The translations under genes and the position numbers were made by a program. This document shows, piece after piece, positions 61,093 to 64,000 of a stretch of 64,000 nt of DNA. Position 1 is the first letter of the stretch, and every line of letters starts with the position of its first letter. The notes under the pieces were generated by a model. It was given only the letters and a program-made list of their open reading frames with translations. It did not search any database and was not told where the DNA came from. The stretch lies in the NCBI RefSeq assembly GCF_947507565.1, contig NC_089189.1, forward strand, positions 806,001-870,000, read 5' to 3'. This stretch comes from Oscarella lobularis. Lineage: Eukaryota; Porifera; Homoscleromorpha; Homosclerophorida; Oscarellidae.

Positions 61093-64000
61093 CCGGCAGA
61101 CGGTGTACGTACTCCGCCGGCAGACGGTGTATATATTCCGGCAGGCGGTGTACGTACTCCGCCGGCAGACGGTGTATATATTCCGGCAAGCGGTGTACGT
61201 ACTCCGCCGGCAGACGGTGTATATATTCCGGCAGGCGGTGTATGTACTCCGCCGGCAGGCGGTGTATATATTCCGGCAAGCGGTGTACGTACTCCGCCGG
61301 CAGGCGGTGTATAGATTCCAGCAGGCGGTGTACGTACTCCGCCGGCAGGCGGTGTATATATTCCGGCAGGCGGTGTATATATTCCGGCAGGCGGTGTACG
61401 TACTCCGCCGGCAGACGGTGTATATATTCCGGCAAGCAGTGTACGTACTCCGCCGGCAGGCGGTGTATATATTCCGGCAAGCGGTGTACGTACTCCCCCG
61501 GTAGGCGGTGTATATATTCCGGCAGGCGGTGTACGTACTCCGCCGGCAGGCGGTGTATATATTCCGGCAAGCGGTGTACGTACTCCGCCCGCAGGCGGTG
61601 TATATATTCCGGCAGGCGGTGTATATATTCCGGCAAGCGGTGTACGTAGTCCGCCTGTAGGCGGTGTATATATTCCGGCAAGCGGTGTACGTACTCCGCC
61701 GGAAGGCGGTGTATATATTCCGGCAGGCGGTGTATATATTTCGGCAAGCGGTGTACGTACTCCGCCGGCAGGCGGTGTATATATTCCTGCAGGCGGTGTA
61801 TATATTCCGACAGGCGGTGTATATATTTCGGTAAGCGGTGTACGTACTCCGCCTGCAGGCGGTGTATATATTTCGGTAAGCGGTGTACGTACTCCGCCGG
61901 CCGGCGGTGTATATATTCCGGCAGGCGGTGTACGTACTCCGCCGGTAGGCGGTGTATATATTCCGGCAGGCGGTGTACGTACTCCGCCGGCCGGCGGTGT
62001 ATATATTCCGGCAGGCGGTGTACGTACTCCGCCGGCCGGCGGTGTATATATTCCGGCAAGCGGTGTACGTACTCCGCCGGCAGGCGGTGTATATATTCCG
62101 GCAGGCGGTGTACGTACTCCGCCGGCAGGCGGTGTATATATTCCGGCAAGCGGTGTACGTACTCCGCCGGCAGGCGGTGTATATATTCCGGTAGGCGGTG
62201 TATATATTCCGGCAGGCGGTGTATATATTCCGGCAGGCGGTGTACGTACTCCGCCGGCAGGCGGTGTATATATTCCTGCAGGCGGTGTATATATTCCGGC
62301 AGGCGGTGTATATATTTCGGTAAGCGGTGTACGTACTCCGCCGGCAGGCGGTGTATATATTCCGGCAGGCGGTGTACGTACTCCGCCTGCAGGCGGTGTA
62401 TATATTCCGGAAAGCGGTGTATATATTCCGGCAGGCGGTGTATATATTCCGGCAAGCGGTGTACGTACTCCGCCGGAAGGCGGTGTATATATTCCGGCAG
62501 GCGGTGTATATATTTCGGTAAGCGGTGTACGTACTCCGCCGGAGGGCGGTGTATATATTCCGGCAAGCGGTGTACGTACTCCGCCGGCAGGCGGTGTATA
62601 TATTCCGGCAGGCGGTGTACGTACTCCGCCGGGAGGCGGTGTATATATTCCGGCAAGCGGTGTACGTACTCCGCCCGCAGGCGGTGTATATATTCCGGCA
62701 GGCGGTGTATATATTCCGGCAAGCGGTGTACGTACTCCGCCGGAAGGCGGTGTATATATTCCGGCAGGCGGTGTATACATTTCGGTAAGCGGTGTACGTA
62801 CTCCGCCTGCAGGCGGTGTATATATTTCGGTAAGCGGTGTACGTACTCCGCGGGCAGGCGGTGTATATATTCCGGCAAGCGGTGTACGTACTCCGCGGGC
62901 AGGCGGTGTATATATTCCGGCAAGCGGTGTACGTACTCCGCGGGCAGGCGGTGTATATATTCCGGCAGGCGGTGTACGTACTCCGCCGGCCGGCGGTGTA
63001 TATATTCGGGCAGGCGGTGTACGTACTCCGCCGGCCGGCGGTGTATATATTCCGGCAAGCGGTGTACGTACTCCGCCGGCAGGCGGCGTATATATTCCGG
63101 CAGGCGGTGTACGTACTCCGCCGGCAGGCGGTGTATATATTCCGGCAGGCGGTGTATATATTCCGGCAGGCGGTGTATATATTCCGGCAGGCGGTGTACG
63201 TACTCCGCCGGCAGGCGGTGTATATATTCCTGCAGGCGGTGTATATATTCCGGCAGGCGGTGTATATATTTCGGTAAGCGGTGTACGTACTCCGCCGGCA
63301 GGCGGTGTATATATTCCGGCAGGCGGTGTACGTACTCCGCCGGCAGGCGGTGTATATATTCCGGCAGGCGGTGTATGTACTCCGCCGGCAGGCGGTGTAT
63401 ATATTCCGGCAAGCGGTGTACGTACTCCGCCCGCAGGCGGTGTATATATTCCGGCAGGCGGTGTATATATTCCGGCAAGCGGTGTACGTACTCCGCCGGC
63501 AGGCGGTGTATATATTCCGGTAAGCGGTGTACGTACTCCGCAGGCAGGCGGTGTATATATTCCGGCAGGCGGTGTACGTACTCCGCCGGCAGGCGGTGTA
63601 TATATTCCGGCAGGCGGTGTACGTACTCCGCCGGCAGGCGGTGTATATATTCCGGCAGGCGGTGTATATATTTCGGTAAGCGGTGTACGTACTCCGCCGG
63701 CAGGCGGTGTATATATTCCGGCAGGCGGTGTACGTACTCCGCCTGCAGGCGGTGTATATATTCCGGAAAGCGGTGTATATATTCCGGCAGGCGGTGTATA
63801 TATTCCGGCAAGCGGTGTATATATTCCGGCAGGCGGTGTACGTACTCCGCCGGCAGGCGGTGTATATATTCCGGTAGGCGGTGTATATATTCTGGCAGGC
63901 GGTGTACGTACTCCGCCGGCAGGCGGTGTATATATTCCGGCAGGCGGTGTACGTACTCCGCCGGAAGGCGGTGTATATATTCCGGCAGGCGGTGTACGTA
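61093..64000. repeat. satellite F, mixed 21- and 24-bp units, continues past the right edge
   Basis: Two unit types, GGCGGTGTATATATTCCGGCA (21) and GGCGGTGTACGTACTCCGCC-GGCA (24), mostly alternating, with occasional runs of the 21-bp type. Both lengths are multiples of three and hold few stops, so several frames on both strands stay open for hundreds of codons (minus 63811-61052 reads PEYIHRL and PAEYVHRL repeats). Patterns recur at about 1.36 kb (62,327 versus 63,683). The 24-bp unit carries a near-palindrome GGCGGTGTACGTACTCCGCC. Called a satellite, not a gene. Confidence 0.88.

Noticed and set aside
61052-63811. A 919-codon minus-strand open frame in satellite F
   Set aside because: Open frames exist in several registers on both strands of this array because the unit lengths are multiples of three and lack stops; there is no start exon, signal or splice evidence. 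Kept only as a low-key finding.

Overview
The window is eukaryotic DNA. Genes are built from many small exons split by very short introns (mostly 40-80 bases) with clear GT...AG ends, and there is a metazoan-type set of products: a Fes/Fer tyrosine kinase, a Roc-COR protein with a death domain, a CARD-ankyrin protein, collagen-like secreted proteins, ribosomal protein S27 and a RAP-domain (FASTK-like) protein. Compact introns, lineage-specific death-fold and collagen proteins and tandem gene families fit an early-branching animal. A sponge, perhaps a homoscleromorph, is my best guess; it is an inference from gene content, not a match to a known genome. I saw no tRNA, rRNA, CRISPR or intact transposon. 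All exon models were spliced by eye and checked for phase.

Layout. 1-1028 (-): 5' part of a GH27 alpha-galactosidase, running off the left edge. 1216-4659 (+): two intronless, tandem, secreted collagen-neck-head proteins. 4865-6285 (+): ribonuclease-inhibitor-type LRR protein, convergent with a DNAJC4-like J-protein (6442-7588, -). 7770-8098 (-): doubtful small gene. 8233-9066 (+): unrecognised secreted protein behind a TATA box. 9301-14333 (+): two tandem ZIFL-like MFS transporters. 15364-22520 (+): a very large CARD-ankyrin gene whose 3' half is a three-exon module repeated eight times. 22880-28353 (+): two more copies of the MFS transporter, with an orphan ankyrin exon between them. 28354-31647: repeats and weak coding potential. 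31648-43411 (-): four genes in the same orientation: RAP/FASTK-like, RPS27, FES/FER, and Roc-COR-death.

43414-64000 is about 20.6 kb of satellite DNA: six unrelated repeat families (A about 48 bp, B about 16, C about 20, D 22, E 41, F 21+24). They are arranged in blocks, and A and E alternate with a duplicated junction, so they form a composite higher-order array. The array begins directly against the first recognisable codons of the Roc-COR-death gene.

Themes. The single-copy housekeeping genes look ordinary. The accessory part shows repeated local duplication: the collagen pair, four MFS copies, a 3-exon ankyrin module, a 3-kb MFS unit whose breakpoint lies in an ankyrin exon, and higher-order satellite repeats. 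Two death-fold proteins (CARD-ANK and Roc-COR-death) and a collectin-like collagen pair could be recognition or immune components, but this is inference from architecture only.
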